This document shows, piece after piece, positions 1-8,094 of a stretch of DNA of 11,360 bases (position 1 is its first letter; every line of letters starts with the position of its first letter). The stretch covers positions 1 through 11,360 of the forward strand of contig RFJX01000057.1 of assembly GCA_003694425.1 (NCBI GenBank), in the 5' to 3' direction. The notes under the pieces are model-generated. The model was not told the origin of the DNA, made no database searches, and saw only the letters and a program-made list of their open reading frames with translations. The stretch comes from Gammaproteobacteria bacterium (GTDB lineage: Bacteria; Pseudomonadota; Gammaproteobacteria; J113). The position numbers and the translations under genes are program-made.

Positions 1-633
1 CTGGAAACCCTGCGCACGCTGCGCCGCCAGGTGGAGTACCTGAGCGCGCGCCATCCCGACCGGACGAGCTGGTCGAGGGCCTGGCTCAGGGCGCTGCAGC
101 CGCCCGGTGAGGGGCCGGTGCGGGTATTCGTGCGCGGCTGGTATCTGACCGATCGGCGCCCGCCGCGGGGCGCGGGACCGGACCTGCTCCGCTACCGGCT
201 CATGCGCCCGCTGCACCGCTGGCTGTTCGAGCGCGGGCCGCTGAACGCGCTGTTCGCCCGGCTGCTCTCCCCGATCCGCCGGGGCAGCCGGGCCGACCGC
301 CTGCTGGTCCGGCTCGAGCGGGCGCTGAAGACCCCCCTGTTCGGCTGCCGCGCCTGCGGCTACTGCCGCCTCGGGGAGACCCAGTACATCTGCCCCGAGA
401 GCTGTCCCAAGGGGCTGGCCAACGGCGCCTGCGGGGGCACCGACGGGGACACCTGCGAGTTCGGTGACCGCACCTGTATCCACTCCCGGCGTTACCGGGT
501 TGCCGCGACCCTGGGGCGGACCGCCGATCTGGCCACCGGCCTGGTCCCGCCCGTGCCGGAGGCGATCCGGGGAAGCAGCTCCTGGCCCCCGCACTTCCGC
601 CGGGAGACCCCCGACCTGGAGTGTCGGCGATGA
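1..633 (+). CDS. Methylenetetrahydrofolate reductase-type protein, Cys-rich C-terminal domain (5' partial)
   Basis: Reading frame 1 is open from the first base, so the gene begins upstream of the window and only its last 210 residues are visible. The segment has an Arg-rich helical stretch (about residues 60-112 of the fragment), then a cysteine cluster at C116, C119, C122, C131, C135, C144, C152 and C159. The CPESCPKGLANGACGG and CEFGDRTC strings are typical of the MTHFR C-terminal domain (Pfam MTHFR_C type, as in MetV or as a fusion behind a MetF-like barrel). Such domains bind metal or an Fe-S cluster and work with the flavin-dependent reduction of methylene-tetrahydrofolate to methyl-tetrahydrofolate. 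The catalytic barrel, if fused, lies outside the window, so I cannot tell a fusion from a stand-alone MetV-like subunit. The stop overlaps the start of the Nudix gene (ATGA), implying translational coupling. The family call is firm; the reaction is inferred. Confidence 0.8.
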   Translation: METLRTLRRQVEYLSARHPDRTSWSRAWLRALQPPGEGPVRVFVRGWYLTDRRPPRGAGPDLLRYRLMRPLHRWLFERGPLNALFARLLSPIRRGSRADRLLVRLERALKTPLFGCRACGYCRLGETQYICPESCPKGLANGACGGTDGDTCEFGDRTCIHSRRYRVAATLGRTADLATGLVPPVPEAIRGSSSWPPHFRRETPDLECRR

Positions 634-1238
634 AGTACTGCAGCCACTGCGCAGGGCCCCTGACGGTCGAGGTCCCGCCGGGCGAGGACCGGCCGCGCCA
701 CGTCTGCCGCCAGTGCGGACGCATCCACTATCAGAATCCGCGGGTGGTCACCGGCTGCCTGGCGGAGCACGAGGGACGGGTCCTGATGTGCCGGCGGGCA
801 ATAGAGCCACGCCGGGGCCTGTGGACCCTGCCGGCGGGGTTCATGGAGCTGGGGGAGAGCGTGGTGGAGGCGGCGCTGCGCGAGACCGAAGAGGAGGCCA
901 GGGCCCGGGTGGATATCGAGGGGCTCTACACCCTGTTCAATCTGCCCGACATCGGCCAGGTCTACATGATGTTCCGGGGCACCCTGCGGGACCAGGATTG
1001 GGGACCGGGCCCCGAATCACTGGAGGTGGCGCTGTTCGGGGAGCGGGAGATCCCGTGGGAGGAACTGGCCTTCTCCACCATCCGCCACACCCTCGAACTC
1101 TGGTTCGACGACCGCCGCCGGGGCCACTTCCCCTTCCGCATGGGAGACATCCTGGGCCGCGGCTCCGGCCAGCCGGTATTGCGGCTGTGGCCGGAGGGTC
1201 AGTCCAGCTCGATCCAGCGGCCGAAGCTGCACTCGTAA
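630..1238 (+). CDS. Zinc-ribbon Nudix hydrolase
   Basis: A 202-residue Nudix-superfamily hydrolase, which would cleave a nucleoside diphosphate linked to another moiety; the substrate cannot be read from sequence. The N-terminus is a zinc ribbon (C4, C7, C26, C29) ending in the IHYQNPRVV string typical of this subfamily. The Nudix box covers residues 70-92: G70, E76, R84, E85, E88 and E89 are present, so the metal-binding glutamates are intact. The usual glycine near the box end is Arg91 here. Later subfamily strings are LYTLFNLPDIGQVYMMFRG and ESLEVALF. I chose the ATG at 630 because GGAG at 618-621 lies 8 bases upstream; it overlaps the preceding stop. An in-frame GTG at 621 is possible but would overlap that GGAG. 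The last 40 bases are overlapped by a gene on the other strand. Confidence 0.9.
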   Translation: MKYCSHCAGPLTVEVPPGEDRPRHVCRQCGRIHYQNPRVVTGCLAEHEGRVLMCRRAIEPRRGLWTLPAGFMELGESVVEAALRETEEEARARVDIEGLYTLFNLPDIGQVYMMFRGTLRDQDWGPGPESLEVALFGEREIPWEELAFSTIRHTLELWFDDRRRGHFPFRMGDILGRGSGQPVLRLWPEGQSSSIQRPKLHS

Positions 1239-1408
1239 CAGGTATCGCCCTCCGTCACCCGGCTGCCGGGAGGATATTCGACGTCGTTCCAGTAGCAGGG
1301 GGCGGTGGCATTGCTCATCTGGACCGTCGCCTCGTCACTCAGCGGGCCGGTCTTGGGGGAGTTCTGCCGGGCGGGATCCATGGGTTCGACACTGACGGGC
1401 TGGCTCAA
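1199..1408 (-). CDS. Small Cys-containing protein, DUF1496-like, TTG start
   Basis: A 69-residue protein with no signal peptide or membrane segment. Its N-terminal third is polar and probably unstructured; the C-terminal half carries C38-Y-W-N, YPPGS, and GDTCYEC (C57, C60) followed by a GRW. This Cys / Tyr-x-x-Gly / Cys / Trp spacing resembles the DUF1496 (YnjH-like) small proteins, but that assignment is tentative and no function is known to me. I chose TTG at 1408 because AGGAG lies 7 bases upstream on the minus strand. The in-frame ATG at 1381 (residue 10) has no Shine-Dalgarno. The gene follows rho on the same strand, with a candidate promoter of its own in between, and its last 40 bases overlap the 3' end of the convergent Nudix gene. 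It could be spurious, but the good ribosome site and the domain-like cysteine pattern argue for a real gene. Confidence 0.65.
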   Translation of the reverse strand: MSQPVSVEPMDPARQNSPKTGPLSDEATVQMSNATAPCYWNDVEYPPGSRVTEGDTCYECSFGRWIELD

Positions 1409-1466
1409 GGCGCTTCTCCTGATGTTTCTGATGGCGGGATGCGGCGGTTTCCGGCATCACGTCTCC

Positions 1467-1477
1467 ACTATATACCA
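1467..1477 (-). promoter_or_regulatory. Candidate extended -10 promoter for the small DUF1496-like gene
   Basis: Read on the minus strand, the sequence is TGGTATATAGT: an extended -10 (TG-n-TATATA), AT-rich within a very GC-rich spacer just downstream of rho. No -35 element is visible at the usual distance, which extended -10 promoters can tolerate. A start near 1462 would give a leader of about 54 nt before the TTG codon. I see no clear T-tract terminator between the rho stop and this site, so read-through from rho is also possible. Confidence 0.4.
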
Positions 1478-1506
1478 CAGAAGGCAGGGCGCGGCCCGCC
1501 GGCGGC

Positions 1507-2763
<1,257 letters not shown>

Positions 2764-2916
2764 CGCAGTTCAGGATTACGGGAGAAAAAGCACTGGGGTG
2801 ATCGCAGAGCGCGCACCCGCGCAGCGGGGTGGATTCAGCGATACCGGGGAAAATACGCTCTGGCGAGACAGTATTCGATAGCCATTAAGTTAGCAGCATG
2901 TACCGGGGATGTCCAG

Positions 2917-2946
2917 AACCGGCCGCAGCGACCGCCCCGGCCGGTT
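2917..2946. repeat. Inverted repeat in the trxA-rho spacer, possible weak terminator
   Basis: AACCGGCCG (2917-2925) and CGGCCGGTT (2938-2946) form a perfect 9-bp inverted repeat around a 12-base loop, 53 bases past the trxA stop. On the minus-strand transcript it would make a strong hairpin but no run of U follows, so it is not a canonical intrinsic terminator; it may stabilise the trxA 3' end or cause pausing. The rest of the 235-base spacer (2764-2998) must hold the rho leader. I found no convincing -35/-10 pair for rho in it. Confidence 0.4.
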
Positions 2947-2998
2947 CCCGCCCGTTTCAGAGGACCCGGAAGATGGACGCCCGGACCCGTTACGGCAA

Positions 2999-3325
2999 TC
3001 AGATGGTGGCGTCGATGAAGGCGCTGAGCTGGGACTTCGACAGGGCGCCGACCTTGGTCCCGGCGACGTTGCCGCCCTTGAAGATCATCAGGGTCGGAAT
3101 GCCCCGGATGCCGTACTTGGGCGGAGTGGCGGGATTCTCGTCGATGTTGAGCTTGGCGACCTTCAGCCTCCCCGCATACTCCTGCGCGATCTCGTCGAGG
3201 ATGGGGGCGATCATCTTGCAGGGACCGCACCACTCGGCCCAGTAGTCGACCAGCACCGGCTGGTCGGAATTCAGGACCTCCTCCTCGAAGGTTTCGTCGG
3301 TCACCTTGACGATATGTTCGCTCAT
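2999..3325 (-). CDS. trxA: Thioredoxin 1
   Basis: A 108-residue cytoplasmic thioredoxin, the dithiol donor for ribonucleotide reductase, methionine sulfoxide reductase and other reductases, recycled by thioredoxin reductase. The active site is W32-C33-G34-P35-C36-K37. The buried acid D27, the lysine K58 and the cis-proline P77 (GIPT) sit where E. coli TrxA has them, shifted by one. Length and the closing helix are complete. The ATG at 3325 matches the family start; GGAGG at 3341-3337 on the minus strand lies 11 bases upstream, a little far but usable. It sits between rho (same strand, downstream) and rhlB (divergent), the classic rhlB-trxA-rho locus. Confidence 0.97.
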   Translation of the reverse strand: MSEHIVKVTDETFEEEVLNSDQPVLVDYWAEWCGPCKMIAPILDEIAQEYAGRLKVAKLNIDENPATPPKYGIRGIPTLMIFKGGNVAGTKVGALSKSQLSAFIDATI

Positions 3326-3361
3326 GCGGGTAATGACCTCCAGTATCTTGGGCAGGACGGC

Positions 3362-3390
3362 ATTTCAGCGAAATCCTCGCCGGAATGCAA
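3362..3390 (-). promoter_or_regulatory. Weak sigma-70-type promoter candidate for trxA
   Basis: On the minus strand, TTGCAT (3390-3385) and TGAAAT (3367-3362) are 17 bases apart, pointing at trxA. The -35 matches 3 of 6 and the -10 matches 4 of 6 consensus positions, so this is only the best candidate in the 206-base divergent spacer. For rhlB, a TAGAAT at 3488-3493 looks like a -10 but has no -35 partner. Confidence 0.3.
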
Positions 3391-3410
3391 CCATCTGCAC
3401 CGATTCCGGC
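3379..3410. repeat. 8-bp inverted repeat in the trxA/rhlB divergent region
   Basis: GCCGGAAT (3379-3386) and ATTCCGGC (3403-3410) are perfect inverted repeats separated by 16 bases. The left arm overlaps the candidate trxA -35. Symmetry and place suit an operator for the divergent promoters, but no known regulator motif is recognised and chance is possible. Confidence 0.4.
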
Positions 3411-3531
3411 CTTCCCGCCATCCGGTTCATACCACTCTCCCGCGGCCCCTTCCCGGCCCCGTCCGCATGGGACGGCGCACTTCGTAGTAGAATTGTGCGG
3501 ATTTCACCGAAGAGACATCGACATAAGAGAG

Positions 3532-4818
3532 ATGGAACAGGCCCACACCACCGAGGTCCGCTTCGATCAGCTTGACCTCCACCCGGCACTGCTCAAGGCC
3601 ACCCACGAGGCCGGCTTCACCCACTGCACCCCGATCCAGGCAAAGGCCCTGCCCATCGCGCTGGCCGGGCGGGACGTGGCCGGTCAGGCCCAGACCGGTA
3701 CCGGCAAGACCCTGGCCTTCCTCCTGGCCACCATGCACCACCTCCTGACCCATCCTCCCCGCCATGGCCGCACGCCCACCCAGCCCCGGGCGGTGATCCT
3801 CGCCCCCACCCGCGAACTGGCCATCCAGATCAAGCACGACGCCGACCTGCTCAACCGCGAGGCCCATTTCAGCATGGCCCTGGTCTATGGCGGTGTGGAC
3901 TACGAGAAACAGCGCAACCGGCTGGCCGAGGGAGTCGACATCCTGATCGGCACCCCGGGCCGGCTGATCGACTATTACAAGCAGAAGGTCTTCGACCTGA
4001 ACGCAGTCCAGGTGGTGGTGCTGGACGAGGCCGACCGGATGTTCGACCTGGGCTTCATCAAGGACATCCGCTACCTCCTGCGGCGGATGCCGAAGCCGGA
4101 GAAGCGCCTCGGGCTGCTCTTCTCCGCCACCCTCGGCTACCGGGTCACAGAGCTGGCCTACGAGCACATGAACATGCCCGAAGAGGTGACCATCGAGCCG
4201 GAGAAGGTCACCGCCGATCGGGTCACCGAGACCCTGTATCACGTCGAGTCGCGGCAGAAGGTGCCGCTGCTGCTGGGACTGCTCCGGAAACTCGAGCCCG
4301 AGCGCGGCCTGATCTTCGTCAACACCAAGCGGACCGGCGAGGAGCTGGATGCCTGGCTGCGGGGCAATGGCCTCGAGGCCGGGCTGCTCTCCGGCGACGT
4401 GCCCCAGCGCAAGCGCCAGCGCCTGATCGAAAAGCTCCTCTCGGGCGAGATCAGGCTGCTGGTGGCGACCGACGTGGCCGCCCGCGGACTGCACATCCCG
4501 GAAGTGAGCCACGTCTTCAATTTCGACCTGCCGCAGAACGAGGAGGACTACGTCCACCGGATCGGACGCACCGCCCGGGCCGGCGCCCGTGGGGAGGCGA
4601 TCAGCTTCGCCTGCGAACGCTATGTCTACTCCCTGCCCGAGATCGAGGCCTACATCGGCCACAAGATCCCCACTGCGCCGGTCGACGAGTCCCTGCTGGT
4701 GGAGCCGGCTCCCCCCCGGCGCGATCCCTCCGCCCGGCGCCGCCGCGAGGGACAGCGGCGGGACGGGCGTCGTCCCCGCAGCCGGGGCGGGGATGCCCGC
4801 CGGCACTCCCGGAGATGA
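3532..4818 (+). CDS. rhlB: ATP-dependent RNA helicase RhlB (DEAD-box)
   Basis: A 428-residue DEAD-box helicase; in E. coli RhlB unwinds RNA for PNPase within the RNase E degradosome. Visible motifs in order: Q-motif F11 and CTPIQ (32-36), motif I AQTGTGKT (53-60), Ia PTRELA (92-97), Ib TPGR (141-144), II DEAD (165-168), III SAT (198-200), IV IFVNT (261-265), V ARGLHIP (317-323), VI HRIGRTARAG (342-351). ARGLHIP, where most relatives have ARGxDIP, is a RhlB hallmark. The last 35 residues or so are an Arg-rich disordered tail likely to bind RNA. The frame is open further upstream, but the ATG at 3532 gives an N-terminus aligned with E. coli RhlB and has a purine-rich AAGAGAG before it. It is divergent from trxA. 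Degradosome membership here is inferred from the family. Confidence 0.96.
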   Translation: MEQAHTTEVRFDQLDLHPALLKATHEAGFTHCTPIQAKALPIALAGRDVAGQAQTGTGKTLAFLLATMHHLLTHPPRHGRTPTQPRAVILAPTRELAIQIKHDADLLNREAHFSMALVYGGVDYEKQRNRLAEGVDILIGTPGRLIDYYKQKVFDLNAVQVVVLDEADRMFDLGFIKDIRYLLRRMPKPEKRLGLLFSATLGYRVTELAYEHMNMPEEVTIEPEKVTADRVTETLYHVESRQKVPLLLGLLRKLEPERGLIFVNTKRTGEELDAWLRGNGLEAGLLSGDVPQRKRQRLIEKLLSGEIRLLVATDVAARGLHIPEVSHVFNFDLPQNEEDYVHRIGRTARAGARGEAISFACERYVYSLPEIEAYIGHKIPTAPVDESLLVEPAPPRRDPSARRRREGQRRDGRRPRSRGGDARRHSRR

Positions 4819-4835
4819 ACCGGTGGCGGGCCTTC

Positions 4836-4844
4836 TGCTATGCT
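4836..4844 (+). promoter_or_regulatory. Candidate extended -10 promoter for lptM-lysA
   Basis: TGCTATGCT (TG-n-TATGCT) lies in the short spacer after rhlB, about 40 bases before the lptM start codon. No -35 is recognisable at 16-18 bases, as is common for extended -10 promoters. Transcription from it would serve lptM and lysA as one unit. Confidence 0.4.
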
Positions 4845-4884
4845 CTGGCCGGTGAGCCGAATCCGAACCCGGGGGAGACCAGCA

Positions 4885-5049
4885 GTGCACCATCTTCGCC
4901 ATCGCGGCCCCGCGGCCCTGCTCCTGCTGCTCGTCAGCGGCCTGCTGGGTGGTTGCGGCCAGAAGGGTGACCTCTATCTGCCCGAAGAGACCGCCCTGAG
5001 GGCACCCGCGCCGACGGCCCTGACCCAGGTGGCCGACCACCCCGCCTGA
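4885..5049 (+). CDS. lptM: LptM (YifL-type) LPS-assembly lipoprotein
   Basis: A 54-residue lipoprotein. After a short basic N-terminus comes a hydrophobic stretch (about residues 9-21) and a lipobox L21-G22-G23-C24, followed at once by GQKGDLYLPEE, the diagnostic LptM/YifL string. In E. coli, LptM is an outer-membrane lipoprotein that helps the LptD/LptE translocon mature. The start is taken as GTG 4885: GGAG at 4873-4876 sits 8 bases upstream and the signal peptide then has a normal length. A longer reading from an ATG at 4840 would put 15 odd residues in front and overlap the candidate -10. The gene lies 42 bases before lysA, the common neighbourhood for this family. The tail after residue 35 is Pro/Ala-rich and poorly conserved in character. 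Confidence 0.88.
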   Translation: MHHLRHRGPAALLLLLVSGLLGGCGQKGDLYLPEETALRAPAPTALTQVADHPA

Positions 5050-5091
5050 GCCCTGCCGCCCGCCGGCGGCCCTCCGTTTCCGGACCGAACC

Positions 5092-6354
5092 ATGTCTGAA
5101 CCGACCCCTCCCCTGCACTATCTGAGCGGCGAGCTGACACTCGAGTCATCGCCCCTTTCCGGGCTGGCCGAACGGTATGGCACCCCGCTCTACGTCTACT
5201 CGCGCGGGGCCATCGAACAGGCCTGGCGCGACTACGACAGCGCCCTGGACGGGCATCCCCACCTGGTCTGTTACGCCGTCAAGGCCAACTCCAACCTCGC
5301 CCTGCTCAACCTGCTGGCCCGCCTCGGCTCCGGTTTCGACATCGTCTCCATCGGTGAACTCGAACGGGTCCTGCGGGCCGGCGGCGACCCGGCCCGGGTG
5401 GTCTTCGCCGGGGTGGGCAAGCGGGAGGAAGAGATCTCCCGCGCCCTGGAGGTGGGGATCCGCAGCTTCAATGTCGAGTCGGCGGCGGAGCTGGAGCGCA
5501 TCGACCGGGTGGCCCGGAGAGTGGGCCGGCGGGCACCGGTCGCGCTGCGCGTCAATCCGGATGTGGACCCCGGGACCCATCCCTACATCTCCACCGGCCT
5601 GAAGGAGAGCAAGTTCGGCATCCCGATGGCCGAGGCCGGGGCGCTCTGCCGCCGTGCCGCGGCGATGGAGAACGTCGAGCTGGTCGGGATCGGCTGTCAC
5701 ATCGGCTCCCAGCTGACCCGGCTGGAACCGTTCCGCGACGCCCTCTCCCGGGTCCTGGCCCTGGCCGACGACCTCGCCGGGGAGGGCATCCCCCTGCGGC
5801 AGATCGATGCCGGCGGGGGACTCGGGATCCGCTATCGTGACGAGGAACCGCCCACCCCTGCCGAATACGCGGCGGCCTTGCTGCCGCTGCTCGCAGGCCG
5901 GCGCGAGACCCTGATCGTCGAGCCGGGCCGCTCCATCGTCGGCAATGCCGGGGTCCTCCTGACCCGGGTGGAATACCTCAAGCAGAACGGGGAGCGTCGT
6001 TTCGCCATCGTCGACGCCGCCATGAACGACCTGCTGCGCCCGGCCCTGTACGATGCCTGGCAGCCGGTCTGGCCGGTGCGGCCGCGGCAGGGTACCCCGA
6101 TCCGCTACGACCTGGTGGGGCCGGTCTGCGAGAGCGGCGATTTCCTGGCCCGTGAACGCGAGCTGGCGCTGGAGCCCGGCGACCTGCTCGCCATCGGCGC
6201 GGCCGGGGCCTACGGCTTCGTCATGGCCTCCAACTACAATTCACGACCCCGCCCGGCCGAGGTAATGGTGGCGGGTGGCGGTGACTGGCTGATCCGCGAG
6301 CGCGAGACCCTCGATGAGCTCATGCAGGGAGAGCGGCTGCTGCCCGATGCATGA
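5092..6354 (+). CDS. lysA: Diaminopimelate decarboxylase
   Basis: A 420-residue PLP enzyme (fold type III, alanine-racemase-like barrel) that decarboxylates meso-diaminopimelate to L-lysine, the last step of lysine synthesis. The PLP lysine is K64 in CYAVKANSN. Other landmarks are GCHIGSQ (201-207, H203), the phosphate-binding GGG (241-243), EPGR (277-280), VCESGDF (345-351, with the Cys346 and Glu347 that reach across the dimer), and [16 protein letters not shown] (373-388) with Tyr374. The ATG at 5092 fits the family N-terminus; its ribosome site is weak, which suits coupling to the lptM message just upstream. dapF, often the next gene, is not here: 200 bases later glnA begins. A GC hairpin (6371-6385) follows the stop but has no T-tract, so no proper terminator is visible. 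Confidence 0.97.
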   Translation: MSEPTPPLHYLSGELTLESSPLSGLAERYGTPLYVYSRGAIEQAWRDYDSALDGHPHLVCYAVKANSNLALLNLLARLGSGFDIVSIGELERVLRAGGDPARVVFAGVGKREEEISRALEVGIRSFNVESAAELERIDRVARRVGRRAPVALRVNPDVDPGTHPYISTGLKESKFGIPMAEAGALCRRAAAMENVELVGIGCHIGSQLTRLEPFRDALSRVLALADDLAGEGIPLRQIDAGGGLGIRYRDEEPPTPAEYAAALLPLLAGRRETLIVEPGRSIVGNAGVLLTRVEYLKQNGERRFAIVDAAMNDLLRPALYDAWQPVWPVRPRQGTPIRYDLVGPVCESGDFLARERELALEPGDLLAIGAAGAYGFVMASNYNSRPRPAEVMVAGGGDWLIRERETLDELMQGERLLPDA

Positions 6355-6392
6355 CCCGGCGAGACATCCGCCCGGCCAGCCCGGGACCGCAT

Positions 6393-6409
6393 TGCACCAT
6401 CGTGGTGCA
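6393..6409 (+). promoter_or_regulatory. NtrC binding site 1 upstream of glnA
   Basis: TGCACCA-TCG-TGGTGCA is a perfect 17-base palindrome and an exact match to the NtrC (GlnG) enhancer consensus. Its centre (6401) lies about 105 bases before the predicted sigma-54 start, a normal enhancer distance. The cognate regulator is encoded at the end of the window. Confidence 0.92.
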
Positions 6410-6423
6410 GAGATTCGCCGGAA

Positions 6424-6440
6424 TGCGCCAGATTGGTGCA
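6424..6440 (+). promoter_or_regulatory. NtrC binding site 2 upstream of glnA
   Basis: TGCGCCA-GAT-TGGTGCA matches the NtrC consensus with one change in the left arm. Its centre lies 31 bases (three helical turns) from that of site 1, so two NtrC dimers would bind the same DNA face and assemble cooperatively, as at the E. coli glnA enhancer. Confidence 0.88.
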
Positions 6441-6479
6441 GCGACCCCTATATGGCCCCGCAAAATAGGGCCAGAAGCC

Positions 6480-6495
6480 TGGCACGAATCATGCT
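6480..6495 (+). promoter_or_regulatory. Sigma-54 promoter of glnA
   Basis: TGGCAC-gaatc-ATGCT matches the -24/-12 consensus (TGGCAC-N5-TTGCW) with one mismatch; GG and GC are 10 bases apart as required. Transcription should begin near 6506, giving a leader of about 49 nt before the glnA ATG. With the two NtrC sites upstream this predicts induction of glutamine synthetase under nitrogen limitation. I see no convincing sigma-70 promoter in the same spacer (6355-6554). Confidence 0.9.
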
Positions 6496-6554
6496 GATCC
6501 ATGGAGCTGCGACAGTTCCAACCCTGTATACCCAACCCCACTGGAGGAGTGGCC

Positions 6555-7964
6555 ATGTCCGCTGAAAACGTTTTGCAGATGATCAAGGACGAGGAGGTCA
6601 AGTTCGTCGACCTCCGCTTCACCGACACCCGCGGCAAGGAGCAGCACGTCACCGTCCCGTCCCACACCGTCGATGCCGATTTCTTCGAGGAAGGGAAGAT
6701 GTTCGACGGCTCCTCCATCGCCGGCTGGAAGGGGATCCAGGAGTCCGACATGATCCTGATGCCCGAGCCCGAAACGGCGGTGATGGACCCCTTCACGGAC
6801 GACTCCACCCTTATCCTGCGCTGCGACATACTGGAGCCCTCCACCGGCCAGGGCTACGAGCGCTGCCCCCGTTCCCTGGCCAAGCGTGCCGAGGCCTATC
6901 TGCGCTCCACCGGAATCGGTGACACCGCCTTCTTCGGCCCGGAGCCGGAGTTCTTCATCCTCGACGACGTCCGCTGGGGTGTCAGCATGGAGGGGACCTT
7001 CTACAAGATCGATTCCGAAGAGGCCGAATGGAACTCCGAGAAGGTCTACGAGGACGGCAACATCGGCCACCGGCCCGGCGTCAAGGGCGGCTATTTCCCG
7101 GTGCCTCCGGTCGATTCGCTGCAGGACCTGCGCTCCGCCATGTGCCTGACCATGGAGGAGATGGGGCTGATGACCGAGGTCCATCACCACGAGGTGGCCA
7201 CCGCCGGCCAGTGCGAAATCGGCACCCGCTTCGACACCCTGGTCAAGCGCGCCGACTCACTGCAGGTCCTCAAGTACGTGGTCCACAACGTCGCCCACGC
7301 CTTCGGCAAGACCGCCACCTTCATGCCCAAGCCGCTGGTCGGTGACAACGGCAACGGCATGCACGTGCACCAGTCCCTCTCCAAGGGTGGCGAGAACATC
7401 TTCGCCGGCGACGGCTACGGCGGACTGTCCGAGACCGCCCTCTACTACATCGGCGGGGTGCTCAAGCATGCGCGGGCCATCAATGCCTTCGCCAACGCCT
7501 CCACCAACAGCTACAAGCGGCTGGTGCCCGGCTTCGAGGCCCCGGTGATCCGCGCCTACTCGGCCCGCAACCGCTCCGCCTCCATCCGTATCCCCCACGT
7601 CTCCAGCCCCAAGGCACGGCGCATCGAGGTCCGGTTCCCCGATTCCTGCGGCAACCCCTACTTCACCTTCGTCGCACTGATGATGGCCGGCATCGACGGC
7701 ATCCTCAACAAGATCGACCCGGGCGCGCCGATGGACAAGGACCTCTACGACCTGCCGCCGGAGGAGGAGAAGAACCTGCCCAAGGTCTGCGCCTCGCTGG
7801 ACGAGGCCCTGGCCGCGCTGGACGAGGACCGCGAGTTCCTCAAGGCCGGAGGGGTCTTCACCGACGACGTCATCGACGCCTACATCGAGCTGAAGATGGA
7901 GGAGGTCACGCGCCTGCGCATGAGCACCCATCCGGTCGAGTTCGACATGTACTACAGCCTCTGA
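6555..7964 (+). CDS. glnA: Glutamine synthetase type I
   Basis: A 469-residue class I glutamine synthetase (glutamate + ammonia + ATP to glutamine), a cytoplasmic dodecamer. Metal and substrate residues are in place: FGPEPEFF (127-134, E130 and E132), [11 protein letters not shown] (211-221, E213 and E221), [10 protein letters not shown] (265-274, H270), NRSASIRIP (339-347), and EVRFPD (358-363). Tyr398 in [10 protein letters not shown] corresponds to the E. coli adenylylation tyrosine 397, so control by GlnE is expected. The ATG at 6555 has GGAGG (6543-6547) 7 bases upstream; the frame is open further 5', but that part overlaps the promoter. It is transcribed from a sigma-54 promoter with NtrC sites and ends at a strong terminator, so it is probably its own unit ahead of the downstream regulatory genes. 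Confidence 0.98.
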   Translation: MSAENVLQMIKDEEVKFVDLRFTDTRGKEQHVTVPSHTVDADFFEEGKMFDGSSIAGWKGIQESDMILMPEPETAVMDPFTDDSTLILRCDILEPSTGQGYERCPRSLAKRAEAYLRSTGIGDTAFFGPEPEFFILDDVRWGVSMEGTFYKIDSEEAEWNSEKVYEDGNIGHRPGVKGGYFPVPPVDSLQDLRSAMCLTMEEMGLMTEVHHHEVATAGQCEIGTRFDTLVKRADSLQVLKYVVHNVAHAFGKTATFMPKPLVGDNGNGMHVHQSLSKGGENIFAGDGYGGLSETALYYIGGVLKHARAINAFANASTNSYKRLVPGFEAPVIRAYSARNRSASIRIPHVSSPKARRIEVRFPDSCGNPYFTFVALMMAGIDGILNKIDPGAPMDKDLYDLPPEEEKNLPKVCASLDEALAALDEDREFLKAGGVFTDDVIDAYIELKMEEVTRLRMSTHPVEFDMYYSL

Positions 7965-7990
7965 GTCACAGACTCACGCTGAACCCCAGG

Positions 7991-8021
7991 GACCCCCGCC
8001 CCGTGCGGGGGTCTTCTTTTT
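7991..8021 (+). terminator. Intrinsic terminator of glnA
   Basis: GACCCCCGC (7991-7999), a 5-base loop and GCGGGGGTC (8005-8013) form a perfect 9-bp GC-rich stem followed directly by TTCTTTTT. It begins 27 bases after the glnA stop and should separate glnA from the next gene. Confidence 0.95.
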
Positions 8022-8051
8022 CCACCCCTGCCCTGAACTCCCCATGGGTCC

Positions 8052-8078
8052 ATCTGTCTTTATCAACCATGGACAGAT
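8052..8078. repeat. Inverted repeat upstream of the DUF4124-type gene
   Basis: ATCTGTC (8052-8058) and GACAGAT (8072-8078) are perfect inverted repeats with a 13-base spacer, ending 16 bases before the ATG of the next gene. The right arm touches TACGCT (8078-8083), which could serve as a poor -10. An operator role is possible but unproven. Confidence 0.35.
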
Positions 8079-8094
8079 ACGCTAAGCTGGCTCC

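Noticed and set aside
3488..3493. TAGAAT as a -10 box for rhlB
   Set aside because: No -35 element at 16-18 bases and no extended -10 TG, so support is too thin for a feature.
3385..3531. 49-residue N-terminal extension of rhlB
   Set aside because: The ATG at 3532 aligns with known RhlB starts, and the extension would cover the divergent promoter region.
3427..5118. 563-codon ORF on the minus strand opposite rhlB and lptM
   Set aside because: Antisense shadow of a clear DEAD-box helicase; no recognisable motif or ribosome site.
7962..7976. TGAGT/ACTCA inverted repeat at the glnA stop codon
   Set aside because: Only 5 bp with modest stability, next to a strong intrinsic terminator that fully explains the 3' end.
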